From Granulicella arctica (lineage in GTDB: Bacteria; Acidobacteriota; Terriglobia; Terriglobales; Acidobacteriaceae), in assembly GCF_013410065.1 (NCBI RefSeq), contig NZ_JACCCW010000002.1, positions 2,080,888-2,144,887 on the forward strand: a stretch of DNA of 64,000 bases, read 5' to 3'. Of this stretch, positions 53,905-62,664 are shown in pieces; position 1 is the first letter of the stretch; every line of letters starts with the position of its first letter. The position numbers and the translations under genes are program-made. The notes under the pieces are model-generated. The model saw only the letters and a program-made list of their open reading frames with translations, made no database searches and was not told the DNA's origin.

Positions 53905-55815
53905 CTACTCAGCGGCTGGAGCAGTCCCGGAGGCTGGTGGCTGGGTCGCCGGTTTTGCGACTGGAGACGGGACGGTTGCGATGCGAATGTTGTGTTCGAG
54001 TTTGCGCTGCTTGGTCACATAGGCGTTGATGATTTGAGCGCCGAGTTTGGCCGAGTTGTTGCCCCAGTACCCGTGCTCCCAGAGAACCGCAACGACGATG
54101 TCGGGATTGCGGCGTGGGGTCATGCCGACGAACCAGGCGTTGGGGATGGTGGCGCGATCCTTGCTGCCCTTGGTACGTCCGCTCACGAGGTCGGCGGTGC
54201 CGGTCTTGCCGACGAAGTCAATGCCTTCAAGGTGGGAGGCGGCAGCGGTGCCGGTGATGGTGGTCTGAGCCATGGCGTCGGTGATGATCTGCCAGTTATC
54301 GGGAGAGATCGAGACGGTCTTGTCTCCGGAGCCGGGGAAGGTTTCGGCGATGGCCTCTTGCTCTTCCTTGGAGATCTCACTGGGGAAGACGATGTGTGGG
54401 CGCTTGAGCACTCCGCCGGAGGCAATGCCGGAGAGGGCGCGGGCTAGCTGGATGGGAGAGGCGGTGACGGCTCCTTGTCCGATGCCAACGGAGATGACCT
54501 CACCGGCATACCAGGGTTGGTGCTGGGTCTTCATCTTCCACGCGACTGAGGGCATGGTGCCGGTCACCTCGTCGGGAAGATCGATACCGGTCTTCTGACC
54601 GATTCCAAGCCCGGTGGCGTATTTGGCGATGGTGTCGATGCCGAGGCGGTTAGCAAGGGTGTAATAGAAGGTGTCGCAGGAGAGCGGGATGGCGTTGTGG
54701 ATGTCTACCATGCCATGGTGGAGATCACAATGGTAGAAGTGGCCGTAGAAGCTGGCTCCGCCCTGGCAATCTACCTTCATATTCTGGGCTGCTCCCTGCT
54801 CCAGGCCAGCAAGGGACATGATGATCTTGAAGGTAGAGCCGGGGGCTAGCTGGGCCTGGATGGTTTTGTTGAGGAGTGGGTGGTCTGGGTTGGTGAGGAT
54901 CGAGTTCCAGGAGGTGCGGGTGAGGCGGCCGGAGAACTCGTTGGGGTCGAAGGTGGGACGGGAGACCATGGCGAGGATCTCGCCGGTGTGGGGGTCCATG
55001 GCGACCATGGCACCGATCTTGCCCTCCATAGCCTTCTCGGCAGCCATCTGGATATCGAGGTCGATGGTGAGCTTGAGATCCTGACCGGGGACGGCGAGCT
55101 CCTGGCCGAGATGGCCGACCTCTTTGCCGTGGCTGTTGACGATGAGGTCGCGGGACCCGTCCTGGCCGCGGAGGATGGAGTCGTAGGTCTGCTCGACTCC
55201 GGAGCGGCCGACGACGTCGCCGGGCTCGTAGAAGGCGTACTTGGGATCGTCGAGCATCTGCTCGGAGACCTCTCCGACGTAGCCGATGAGGTGGGCCGCG
55301 AAGCCATCGCGTGGGTAGAGGCGGCGCTGCTCGTCGAGGGTTTCGAGCTCGGGGAGTTCGTTGCGGTGGGCTTCAATGAAGGCCTGCTCGTCAGGGGTGA
55401 TGTCCTGTTTGAGGGGGATGGGCTGGTAGGCCGGAGCGGTCTGGAAGTGACGGATGGTGGCCTGGATCTGCTCGACGGGAATGTGGAGACCGGCGGAGAT
55501 GAGGGGCAGATCGGCCTGCGCGTCCTTAATCTGCTCGCGGAGGAGGTAGCAGGAGGTAGAGGGGTAGTTGTCGACGAGGATGCGGCCTTCGCGGTCGAAG
55601 ATACGGCCACGCGGGGCGAGGACGGGGACCTTGCGGATGCGATTCGCTTCGGCGAGGACGCGGTAGCCGCTTGCTCCGAGGACCTGTAGACGCCAGAGTC
55701 CGGCGAAGAGAATGGCCAGGATGAGCGCGACGATATATTGCGCGGCGTGGAGCTTGCTGGGGGCGAGCTTCTCCTGGCGTTCGTTGAGGAAGTCGGGGGT
55801 GGGGGAGGAGGACAT
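53905..55815 (-). CDS. mrdA: Penicillin-binding protein 2 (elongasome transpeptidase)
   Basis: 636 aa. A single N-terminal membrane helix (about 25-43) is followed by the PBP dimer/pedestal domain (LAPRGRIFDREGRILVDNYP) and the transpeptidase: SxxK in LAPGSTFKIIMSLAG, SxD-type SCDTFYYTLANRLG and KTG in GIDFVGKTGTADLV. The tail is Pro/Ala/Thr-rich. It cross-links lateral-wall peptidoglycan with RodA (downstream, same strand). The long G-rich plus strand here reflects strand bias, not an opposite gene. Confidence 0.95.
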   Translation of the reverse strand: MSSSPTPDFLNERQEKLAPSKLHAAQYIVALILAILFAGLWRLQVLGASGYRVLAEANRIRKVPVLAPRGRIFDREGRILVDNYPSTSCYLLREQIKDAQADLPLISAGLHIPVEQIQATIRHFQTAPAYQPIPLKQDITPDEQAFIEAHRNELPELETLDEQRRLYPRDGFAAHLIGYVGEVSEQMLDDPKYAFYEPGDVVGRSGVEQTYDSILRGQDGSRDLIVNSHGKEVGHLGQELAVPGQDLKLTIDLDIQMAAEKAMEGKIGAMVAMDPHTGEILAMVSRPTFDPNEFSGRLTRTSWNSILTNPDHPLLNKTIQAQLAPGSTFKIIMSLAGLEQGAAQNMKVDCQGGASFYGHFYHCDLHHGMVDIHNAIPLSCDTFYYTLANRLGIDTIAKYATGLGIGQKTGIDLPDEVTGTMPSVAWKMKTQHQPWYAGEVISVGIGQGAVTASPIQLARALSGIASGGVLKRPHIVFPSEISKEEQEAIAETFPGSGDKTVSISPDNWQIITDAMAQTTITGTAAASHLEGIDFVGKTGTADLVSGRTKGSKDRATIPNAWFVGMTPRRNPDIVVAVLWEHGYWGNNSAKLGAQIINAYVTKQRKLEHNIRIATVPSPVAKPATQPPASGTAPAAE

Positions 55816-55946
55816 TGCTCGTTTTCAGTATTGCTGGTTTTAGTTTAGACGGATGCGGGTTGGGTTGGGATTTGTTGTAGCGCGAGAACTGATGTGGGCA
55901 ATAGCCAGAACGGGCAAAAGTAAGTGGCTATGTACGAGAATGTCGT

Positions 55947-56336
55947 ATGGACTCTGTACGAATTGATAAGTGGCTGTGGGCTGCGAGGTTCTTCAAGACG
56001 CGTGGGCTGGCGGCGGATGCTTGCGAGATTGGGCGCATCGAGGTGAATGGACAACGAGCGAAGGCTTCGCGTGCGGTGAAGATGGGCGACCGGTTGCGGG
56101 TGACGAATGAGGCCGGGGTCTTTCAGATTGAGGTGTCAGTGGCGGGTGAGGTGAGAGGTCCGGCGGCGGTGGCGCAGACGTTCTACCGGGAGACGGAGGA
56201 GAGTCGCGCGGAACGGCAACGGGTTGCAGAGGACCGCAAGGCGATGCTCCAGGCGGGTGGCGTGGCGGAGGGACGGCCGACGAAGCAGGATCGGCGCAAG
56301 CTGAAGGAGTTGCGAGGGCGGATTCATCGGTTCTGA
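55947..56336 (+). CDS. hslR: S4-domain RNA-binding protein, Hsp15-like
   Basis: 129 aa. The S4 domain covers about 5-65 (VRIDKWLWAARFFKTRGLAA, then VNGQRAKASRAVKMGDRLRV). A basic C-terminal helix (QDRRKLKELRGRIHRF) follows, as in Hsp15. Hsp15 binds stalled 50S subunits carrying peptidyl-tRNA. The gene is divergent from mrdA with 131 nt between them and is followed directly by a dispersed repeat. Confidence 0.88.
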   Translation: MDSVRIDKWLWAARFFKTRGLAADACEIGRIEVNGQRAKASRAVKMGDRLRVTNEAGVFQIEVSVAGEVRGPAAVAQTFYRETEESRAERQRVAEDRKAMLQAGGVAEGRPTKQDRRKLKELRGRIHRF

Positions 56337-56343
56337 GGATGGG

Positions 56344-56404
56344 AGGACGAGCAACGGCAAATGCAACCGCAGATCCTTCGGCTTCGCTCAGGATGACAGT
56401 GTTT
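56344..56404 (+). repeat. Dispersed intergenic repeat, copy 2
   Basis: Plus orientation: GCAAATGCAACCGCAGATCC followed by the short-spacer form CTTCGGCTTCGCTCAGGATG and ACAG. It starts 7 nt after the hslR stop. Confidence 0.85.
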
Positions 56405-56425
56405 GGGCTAGGTTCGTGTCTCTGG

Positions 56426-56785
56426 TTAGGGTCGCGGCTGCCAGAGTTCGACTCGATTTCCTTCGGGGTCGGTGAACCAGCCGAAGCGTCCGTAGCTGTA
56501 ATCTTCCCGCTTTGGGTCGACGGAGACGCCTGCGGCGACTAGCTTGTCCAACACGCCGTCGAGATCGTCGACTTGAAAGTTGAGCATCGCTGGCTGGGAG
56601 ACAGGAAAATATTTGGATTCTTTGGAGAAGAAGGAAACCGCGATATTGCCTCGCTGTGTCTCGTGTGAAAACACGAAGCAGCCTTTTGGGTGAGCGAGGC
56701 CGAGATGCTGTTCGTACCAAGCATACAGAGCGTCTGGATCCTTGACACGGAGAAATGCTCCGCCGATTCCTGTTACCTGAGCCAT
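56426..56785 (-). CDS. VOC-family (glyoxalase-like) protein
   Basis: 119 aa with AGGAGG upstream. Two beta-alpha-beta-beta-beta units are visible: GIGGAFLRVKDPDALYAWYE and, after FQVDDLDGVLDKLVAAG, the closing FTDPEGNRVELWQP. The closing Glu and an early acidic or His residue usually bind the metal. Activity is unknown (lyase, dioxygenase or resistance protein). It stands between hslR and mreD and is not part of the mre function. Confidence 0.85.
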   Translation of the reverse strand: MAQVTGIGGAFLRVKDPDALYAWYEQHLGLAHPKGCFVFSHETQRGNIAVSFFSKESKYFPVSQPAMLNFQVDDLDGVLDKLVAAGVSVDPKREDYSYGRFGWFTDPEGNRVELWQPRP

Positions 56786-56848
56786 ATTGTCCTCCTTGCG
56801 CGGGTGTTCGTAAGAACTATACCGCGCAGACTTTCCGTGCAGGATTAA

Positions 56849-57373
56849 TTAATCGTTGCGCTTGGAGGCGTCGAGGAGGAAGAAGATGGGGATGGCGACG
56901 AGGGTGTTGATGGCAGCGCGGACGAGCTCGTGTATCCAGAGGACATGCTGGCCGGCGAGACCGAGGAGACGGCTGTCGATGAGGTAAAGGATGAGGCTCT
57001 GGAGGATCGAGAAGCCGAAGTTCATCAGGAGTCGGGTGGTGAGGGCTTCGACGTCGACCTGGATACCGATGCTGGCGGCGATGTAGCCGATGATGGCTTT
57101 GGCGATGCCGTTGACGCCGATGGGCTGGTTGGTGAGGGCGTCCTGTAGTAGACCGATGACTGCGCCGGTGAGGGTTCCGGCGATGGGGCTGCGGCGGGAG
57201 ACAGCGAAGAAGATGGTGACGATGAGCGGGAGATCGAGGATAGAGAGGCGCGGAAAAGGCTTGGGCAGGAGCGCCTGCAAGAGGATGGCGGCGATGGGCA
57301 CCAGCAGGGTGATGGCCGGGTGGAAGCTGTGCTCTTCGAGCTCGCGACGGGAGGTGTAGCTGCGGTTGGCCAT
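56849..57373 (-). CDS. mreD: Rod-shape determining protein MreD
   Basis: 174 aa, five hydrophobic helices. The pattern HPAITLLVPIAAILLQALLP, DLPLIVTIFFAVSR and GTLTGAVIGLLQDALT fits MreD. It starts 10 nt after mreC, and this position is the main support because MreD is poorly conserved. It acts in the inner membrane with MreC and RodA/PBP2. Confidence 0.9.
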   Translation of the reverse strand: MANRSYTSRRELEEHSFHPAITLLVPIAAILLQALLPKPFPRLSILDLPLIVTIFFAVSRRSPIAGTLTGAVIGLLQDALTNQPIGVNGIAKAIIGYIAASIGIQVDVEALTTRLLMNFGFSILQSLILYLIDSRLLGLAGQHVLWIHELVRAAINTLVAIPIFFLLDASKRND

Positions 57374-57383
57374 GGTGTGTGCG

Positions 57384-58649
57384 CTACTGCTGCGGCTCCG
57401 TATCTGGCGGGGTGGACTTGGGCGCGGCCGGTTTTGCAGTCTTGCGGGGTGTCTCGCCGGAGTCGGTTGGATTGAAGGTGGAGACGGGTGGGGCTTGTGC
57501 GCCGGGGGTCAGGTCGACGGCGGGTGGGGTGGTTCCGGGGGTGAAGTGGTCAGGGTGCAGAGTGGGCAGCGGGCTGGGGACGGTGCCTCCGACGTTCTCG
57601 GGCTTGGCAGGGTTGGCGTCGTCGGGGTTGGTGGCTGAGGTTGTGCCGGTGGGATCGACGTAGCTGGGGTCGATGTCGTGGAGGCTGGGGAGGCGCTCGG
57701 AGAGAAGATCGGCGGCGCGCTTGTTGTCGAGGATCTGGCCGGAGAGGGTGTCGGCGGTGGCGGCTCCCTGGGCGAGATCTTGTTTGGCCTGCGGGGAGAG
57801 GCTGGTCTGGGTGGCGGTGACGATGAGGACCTCTTCGAGTTGAGAGAGGTTGGCGGTTGGCTTGACGACGATGGCGGTGTAGGGCTGGTGATCGGGGTCG
57901 GGCGCGATGGACTCGATGGTGCCGACGTTGAGGCCACGGGGATAGACGAGGTCGCCGCCGGAGGTAAGGACGGTGTCGCCGGGCTTGATGCGGGAGTCGG
58001 CGGTGAGGTTGCCGATCTGGAGACGGCCGGTGGGAGTGCCGCGGACGACGGCGCGGATGCGGGTAGATTGCAGGATGACGCCTGCGCCGGAGGTCTGATC
58101 GTTGAGCAGGAGGAGCTGAGAGGTGCGGGGGAAGACGTCGCGGAGCTTGCCGACGACGCCGTCGGGGGTGATGACGGCCATGTCGGGCTTGAGACCGTCG
58201 TCGGAGCCCTTGTCGAGGGTCACCATGCGGGAGAGATCGGAGCCGCTGGTGCCGATGACCTGCGCGGCGACGGTCTTGGCGATGTAGTGCTGCTGGAAGT
58301 CGAGGAGGGTCTGGAGGCGATGGCCCTGGATAGCGTCTTCGGCGAAGGCAGCCTGCTCGAGGCGGAGCTCGGCGATCTGCTGGCGAAGGAGCTGGTTCTG
58401 CTGGCGAGTGTGGCGGAGATCGAGATAGTTAGACCAGGTACCGCCGACGCCAGTACCGATTCCGTGGAAGAGCCGCTCGAAGGGAGTGACAGCAGAGGAG
58501 ACCCAGTAGCGCAAGAGATAGACGCGCGGGCCGTCGGGTTGATCGGACGCGGCGGGACGGCGGACCTGAATGGCAAGACCGATGGTCTGCGCGAGCAGGA
58601 CCGCGATCAGGACCAGAGCGTTCTTGAAGCGGGTGAAGAAGGATTCCAT
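57384..58649 (-). CDS. mreC: Rod-shape determining protein MreC
   Basis: 421 aa from ATG 58649 (MESFFTRFKN); an upstream frame to 58718 is not coding-like. An N-terminal helix (about 9-28), a coiled coil (about 75-120, RHTRQQNQLLRQQIAELRLE) and the double beta-barrel domain (GSDLSRMVTLDKGSDDGLKP, TSGGDLVYPRGLNVGTI) are present. The last about 140 residues form a Pro/Thr-rich tail longer than usual. It links MreB to PBP2 in the periplasm. mreD follows at 10 nt; mreB lies 2.7 kb upstream with two foreign genes between. Confidence 0.94.
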   Translation of the reverse strand: MESFFTRFKNALVLIAVLLAQTIGLAIQVRRPAASDQPDGPRVYLLRYWVSSAVTPFERLFHGIGTGVGGTWSNYLDLRHTRQQNQLLRQQIAELRLEQAAFAEDAIQGHRLQTLLDFQQHYIAKTVAAQVIGTSGSDLSRMVTLDKGSDDGLKPDMAVITPDGVVGKLRDVFPRTSQLLLLNDQTSGAGVILQSTRIRAVVRGTPTGRLQIGNLTADSRIKPGDTVLTSGGDLVYPRGLNVGTIESIAPDPDHQPYTAIVVKPTANLSQLEEVLIVTATQTSLSPQAKQDLAQGAATADTLSGQILDNKRAADLLSERLPSLHDIDPSYVDPTGTTSATNPDDANPAKPENVGGTVPSPLPTLHPDHFTPGTTPPAVDLTPGAQAPPVSTFNPTDSGETPRKTAKPAAPKSTPPDTEPQQ

Positions 58650-58772
58650 TGCGCTAGAGACATTATCCGCGAGATGTGGGTATTGGTGGTTGATCCGCAG
58701 ACAGAGAGGCGGAACCAATGTTGCACGGACTGCGTATACGATGATGTTCTCACAGAAAATTGAGGGTGTGTG

Positions 58773-59354
58773 ATGCTGCGTTTGTCGTTGCTCTTGCTTG
58801 TCCTGTTAATGCCGTTGGATGGGGTCGTCGCGACTCCTGTTACGGATGGGCCGGTCTATACGGCAGACGGCCAGTTGACGTTTCCGGAGCACTACCGGGA
58901 GTGGGTGTTTCTTACCTCGGGGACGGATATGAGCTATGACCCAAAACCGGAGCCTGCTGGACATACGATGTTCAACAACGTGTTCGTGAACCCGTCGGCG
59001 TATAAGGCATTTCTGACGACAGGAACGTGGCCGGATAAGACAGTGCTGGTGCTCGAGAACCGGGGTGGCGAGGCGGCAAAGTCGATCAATACGCGAGGAA
59101 GGACGCAGTCGGTCGAGGTGATGGGGATGGAGGTGCATGTGAAGGATGCGAAGCTCCCGGGAGGGTGGGGGTTCTATGGTTTCGACAATATGGTGAGTGC
59201 GAAGCTGATTGCGAAGCCGGCGTCTTGTTATACGTGCCATGAGTCTCATGCGGCTGTGGATACTACGTTTGTGCAGTTTTATCCAACGCTGGTGGGGTTG
59301 GCGGAGAAGAAAGGGACTTTGAGCGCGGCTTATTTGAAGGAGAAGGGAAAGTAG
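58773..59354 (+). CDS. Cytochrome P460-type c-heme protein
   Basis: 193 aa from ATG 58773 (GAGGG upstream). A signal peptide (about 1-20, LSLLLLVLLMPLDGVVA) precedes the domain. P460-like features are the N-terminal FPEHYREWVFLTSGTDMSYD and, near the C-terminus, the heme site ASCYTCHESHAAVDTTFVQF (CxxCH). P460 cytochromes bind heme c, some with a Lys cross-link, and oxidise hydroxylamine or NO. Many soil homologues have unknown roles. It sits alone on the plus strand inside the mre cluster. Confidence 0.85.
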   Translation: MLRLSLLLLVLLMPLDGVVATPVTDGPVYTADGQLTFPEHYREWVFLTSGTDMSYDPKPEPAGHTMFNNVFVNPSAYKAFLTTGTWPDKTVLVLENRGGEAAKSINTRGRTQSVEVMGMEVHVKDAKLPGGWGFYGFDNMVSAKLIAKPASCYTCHESHAAVDTTFVQFYPTLVGLAEKKGTLSAAYLKEKGK

Positions 59355-59427
59355 GGACGAGCAAAAACAAGAGCAACCGCAGGTCCTTCGGCTGCGGCTT
59401 CGCCTTCGCTCAGGATGACAGTTTTTT
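59355..59427 (+). repeat. Dispersed intergenic repeat, copy 3
   Basis: Starts directly after the P460 stop. Reads GAGCAACCGCAGGTCCTTCG, GC spacer, then CTTCGCTCAGGATGACAG and T6. It lies between the convergent P460 and esterase genes. Confidence 0.85.
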
Positions 59428-59449
59428 GGGTGGTATAGGGCGCTATTTC

Positions 59450-61171
59450 TTAGTAGCGCCAGCTTTGGGTGTCGGCTCCGATGGGGGCTGTTTTTAGCAT
59501 GTGGTCGGTCATCTGGGGGAGGACGCGCTGGGCCCAGGTGCGATTGTTCTGCTCCATGGTGTACTCGGCAGGGCCTCCGGTGTAGCAGTGGGGCATGCCG
59601 GGGCCGTACTGGAAGGTGGCGTCGGAGTGCGGGTTGCGGGTGTCTTCGAGGGTGGACTGGAGCAGGTGGACGGCGTTGTTGAGAAAGTAGGTGTCTCCGT
59701 CGCCGACGGCTAGATGGATTTTGCCTTCGAGTTTGGGGCCGAGGGTGGTCCAGTCGCGCTTGAGGATGGCGTTGAGGTCGTAGTGATCGTGCCAATAGGC
59801 AACGGTGTCCTTGTCGATGACGCCGGTGAGGGAGTTGAGGGCCTCTTTGGGATAGCCGTCGGGGCCGACGGGTGAGAAGACGGCCTGCCAGATATTCCAC
59901 TGCTCAGTGGAGCGACCGTGGGTGCCAAGGACGTACTCGTAGCGGAACTCGCCCTGGCTGGTGGCGATGATGCTGCCGTCGGGTTTGCGGTCGGCGGCAA
60001 CGGGAATCTCGCCAAAGTCTCCTTTGCGGACGAAAGCGTTGGTGTCGTCGTAGAGATTGATGTTCTGGTAGGCGTGGAAGTCGACGGGGTCAGGGCAGGA
60101 GGCCCAGGTACCGTTGTACATGTCGGGATAGAAGATCTGGGTGGCGAGAGCCTCCCAGCCGCCGGTGCTGCCGCCGAAGGTAGCGCGAGCCCAGCCTTGT
60201 CCGATGCCACGGAAACGATGCTCGATCTCGGGGATCAGCTCCTCGTTGATGGCGGAGCCGTACGGGCCTACGTTGGCGGAGTCAACGTCGTAGGAATCGT
60301 CGTAGTAGGGGTTGGCGTTCTGGACGTAGAGGAGGATGACGCGGGGCGTGCGGCCGCTGGTCCAGTCCTGGAAGAGTTGATAGCCGGCTTTTTCTCGTTG
60401 GAGCTTGTGGCCGGTGTCAGCGGGGTTGGGCGGGGTGCTGAAGAACGGCGCGGAGGCACCAAAGGCGGCGTGGAAGTGATCCTGATAGACGACGAGGGGA
60501 TAGTGGGCGTTGGGGTGCTCGTCGAAGCCGTCGGGGAGCAGGACCCAGGCTCCGAGATACATGTCGCGGCCCCAGAACTTGCTGAGTTTTTCCGATTTGA
60601 AGCGGATGAACTTGAGCCATTTGGCTCCGGGGTCTTTGGCGGCCATGACGGCGGGATCGGCGTCGGTGCCTTCGATGGGTGGGATGACCTTGTCTAGCTT
60701 CAGCTTGAGGGTGGTTGTCGATTTCGGGTCGATGTGGAGCTTGACCGGGGCGTTGTAGGGATTGCCGGGCTTGAGGTTCCAGTGCTGGCCTTCGCCTTTG
60801 TCGGGTGGGAGCCAGAGGGTCTTGCCGGAGGCGAGATGGAAGGGCTCGTAGACGTTGAAGACGACCTGGGCGGTGTAGTCGCCGGGTTCGATATCGCTCA
60901 GGGTGGGACGGGGATAGCCGATAGTTTTGGTGTCGATGACGATGGGTTGATTGGGGGAAAGATTTTCTACATCGACGCCGAAGCCCTGGGCGGATTCATA
61001 GGTCTCCTCGAGCTGCATGCGGGGCTCGGAGTCGGTCTTTTTGGTGATGACGAGGATGAGATGGCCGTTGAGGGGAGCGGTGGCGGGGATGGTGACCTCG
61101 ATGCGCTGGGCTGGCAGGGATAAGGCGGTGGTGAGGGCCAGGGCAAGTGTGAGGGCGGATCGAGGGTGCAT
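59450..61171 (-). CDS. Exported esterase, alpha/beta-hydrolase (Fes/EsteraseD-like)
   Basis: 573 aa from ATG 61171 (GGAG upstream) with a signal peptide (MHPRSALTLALALTTALSLP). An N-terminal Ig-like domain (about 25-180) is followed by an alpha/beta-hydrolase domain with HYPLVVYQDHFHAAFG and the nucleophile elbow FGGSTGGWEALATQIF. The catalytic His may be in MPHCYTGGPAEY near the C-terminus. The substrate is unknown; enterochelin-esterase and carbohydrate esterases share the fold. It separates mreB from mreC and has a dispersed repeat on each side. Confidence 0.82.
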   Translation of the reverse strand: MHPRSALTLALALTTALSLPAQRIEVTIPATAPLNGHLILVITKKTDSEPRMQLEETYESAQGFGVDVENLSPNQPIVIDTKTIGYPRPTLSDIEPGDYTAQVVFNVYEPFHLASGKTLWLPPDKGEGQHWNLKPGNPYNAPVKLHIDPKSTTTLKLKLDKVIPPIEGTDADPAVMAAKDPGAKWLKFIRFKSEKLSKFWGRDMYLGAWVLLPDGFDEHPNAHYPLVVYQDHFHAAFGASAPFFSTPPNPADTGHKLQREKAGYQLFQDWTSGRTPRVILLYVQNANPYYDDSYDVDSANVGPYGSAINEELIPEIEHRFRGIGQGWARATFGGSTGGWEALATQIFYPDMYNGTWASCPDPVDFHAYQNINLYDDTNAFVRKGDFGEIPVAADRKPDGSIIATSQGEFRYEYVLGTHGRSTEQWNIWQAVFSPVGPDGYPKEALNSLTGVIDKDTVAYWHDHYDLNAILKRDWTTLGPKLEGKIHLAVGDGDTYFLNNAVHLLQSTLEDTRNPHSDATFQYGPGMPHCYTGGPAEYTMEQNNRTWAQRVLPQMTDHMLKTAPIGADTQSWRY

Positions 61172-61218
61172 GGGGTCTCCGGATGTTGGAGTGATTGTAG
61201 AGGGTTTGTGCGTGATAG

Positions 61219-61281
61219 GAAGAACAGGCAAAAGCAACCGCAAATCCTTCGACTACGCTACGCTCCCGCTCAGGATGACAA
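61219..61281 (+). repeat. Dispersed intergenic repeat, copy 4
   Basis: Reads AAAGCAACCGCAAATCCTTC, variable GC spacer, then CGCTCAGGATGACA. It lies between mreB and the esterase gene, in the same orientation as copies 2, 3 and 5. Confidence 0.85.
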
Positions 61282-61330
61282 CTATTTAGCTAAGTGGAGA
61301 AGAGCGGCGTGCTCGTTGTGAGTTTAGAAG

Positions 61331-61361
61331 AAAACGGCCCACGGATGATCCGTGGGCCGTT
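61331..61361 (-). terminator. mreB terminator
   Basis: AACGGCCCACGGA and TCCGTGGGCCGTT form a perfect 13-bp stem with a TGA loop. On the minus strand it runs into TTTTCTT. It lies 20 nt after the mreB stop, so mreB is transcribed apart from mreCD. Confidence 0.92.
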
Positions 61362-61381
61362 GCTGCTGACTATACCGCGGG

Positions 61382-62446
61382 CTAGTCGATGGAGATTTTG
61401 CGGAGGAGTTTGAAGTCGCTGAGCATCTTGCCGGTGCCGAGGACTACCGAGGCAAGGGGGTCGTCGGCGATGGAAACGGGGAGGCCAGTCTCTTCGCGGA
61501 TGCGCTTGTCTAGATTTTTGATGAGGGCGCCGCCGCCGGTGAGGACGATGCCCCGGTCGGAGATGTCAGCGGAGAGCTCGGGCGGGGTGCGCTCGAGGGC
61601 TACGCGGATGGCGTTGATGATGGTGGCGATGGACTCGCCGAGGGCCTCGCGGATCTCGGAGTCCTCGATGGTGATGGTCTTGGGGACGCCTTCGATGAGG
61701 TTGCGACCCTTGACCTCCATGTGGATGGGCTTGTCGAGGGGGTAGGCGGAGCCGAGTTCAATCTTGATCTGCTCGGCGGTGCGCTCGCCGATGAGGAGGT
61801 TGTACTTGCGCTTGAGGTAGGTCATGACGGCTTCGTCCATCTGGTTGCCGGCCATGCGGACGGAACGCGAGTAGACGATGCCTGCGAGGGAGATGACCGC
61901 GATGTCGGTGGTACCGCCGCCGATGTCGACGACCATGTTGCCGCCGGGTTCCGTGATGGGAAGACCTGCGCCGATGGCGGCGACCATGGCCTGTTCGACC
62001 AGGTGAACTTCAGAGGCTTTGGCGCGGTAGGCGGAGTCCATGACGGCTCGCTTTTCTACCTGTGTGATCTCGGAAGGGACGCCGATGACGATGCGGGGGT
62101 GGACCATCATCTTGCGGTTGTGGGCCTTCTGGATGAAGTAGTTGAGCATCTTCTCGGTGTGGCGGAAGTCGGCGATGACGCCGTCCTTCATGGGCTTGAT
62201 GGCGACGATGTTGCCGGGGGTTCGGCCGAGCATCTCCTTGGCTTCCTTGCCGACGGCCTCGACCTCATTGGTGAGCTTGTTGACGGCGATGATGGAGGGC
62301 TCGTTGACGATGATGCCCTTGCCATGGGCGAAGACGAGGGTGTTTGCGGTGCCAAGGTCGATGGCAAGGTCGCTCGAGAAGAGCGAAAAGAGCGAGCGCA
62401 TGTTGTGGATGCGCGAATACCGCATTTGGAAGCCGTTCGATGACAT
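61382..62446 (-). CDS. mreB: Rod-shape determining protein MreB
   Basis: 354 aa. Actin-fold motifs: DLAIDLGTANTLVFAHGKGI (phosphate 1), VVDIGGGTTDIAVIS (phosphate 2), GIVLTGGGALIKNLD (adenosine) and the connect loops. The start at 62446 adds about 15 residues before the usual MRSLFSLFSSDLAID start at 62401; neither has a strong Shine-Dalgarno sequence. It forms membrane filaments that guide the elongasome. It is followed by its own strong terminator, and mreC begins 2.7 kb further on. Confidence 0.96.
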   Translation of the reverse strand: MSSNGFQMRYSRIHNMRSLFSLFSSDLAIDLGTANTLVFAHGKGIIVNEPSIIAVNKLTNEVEAVGKEAKEMLGRTPGNIVAIKPMKDGVIADFRHTEKMLNYFIQKAHNRKMMVHPRIVIGVPSEITQVEKRAVMDSAYRAKASEVHLVEQAMVAAIGAGLPITEPGGNMVVDIGGGTTDIAVISLAGIVYSRSVRMAGNQMDEAVMTYLKRKYNLLIGERTAEQIKIELGSAYPLDKPIHMEVKGRNLIEGVPKTITIEDSEIREALGESIATIINAIRVALERTPPELSADISDRGIVLTGGGALIKNLDKRIREETGLPVSIADDPLASVVLGTGKMLSDFKLLRKISID

Positions 62447-62664
62447 TGTGCGTGTATCAATCCCTGGGACGAAGATGAGCTTCTATTGTACGGCTTGCAA
62501 AGGATGCGCGCTGCGGTGCAAATTTGCGGAAATTATTAGTTAACACACATATGTTTGCCGGGGACTGGCTCGACGACGCGCTCGACGTGGCGCTGGAGGC
62601 GGAAGTGATGACGGTGGGCATGGTTACAATTGGAAGGATTGCTGCTTGAACTCGAGGAGAGACG

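Noticed and set aside
54880..55689. Long plus-strand open frame (Gly/Glu/Val-rich) opposite mrdA
   Set aside because: It is the antisense shadow of a strongly C-biased gene; no start site or family motifs. The same holds for similar frames opposite mreB, mreC and the esterase gene.
62550..62650. 32-codon plus-strand frame just before the ald ribosome site
   Set aside because: Could be a leader peptide, but it has no Shine-Dalgarno sequence, no attenuator hairpin and no conserved feature.
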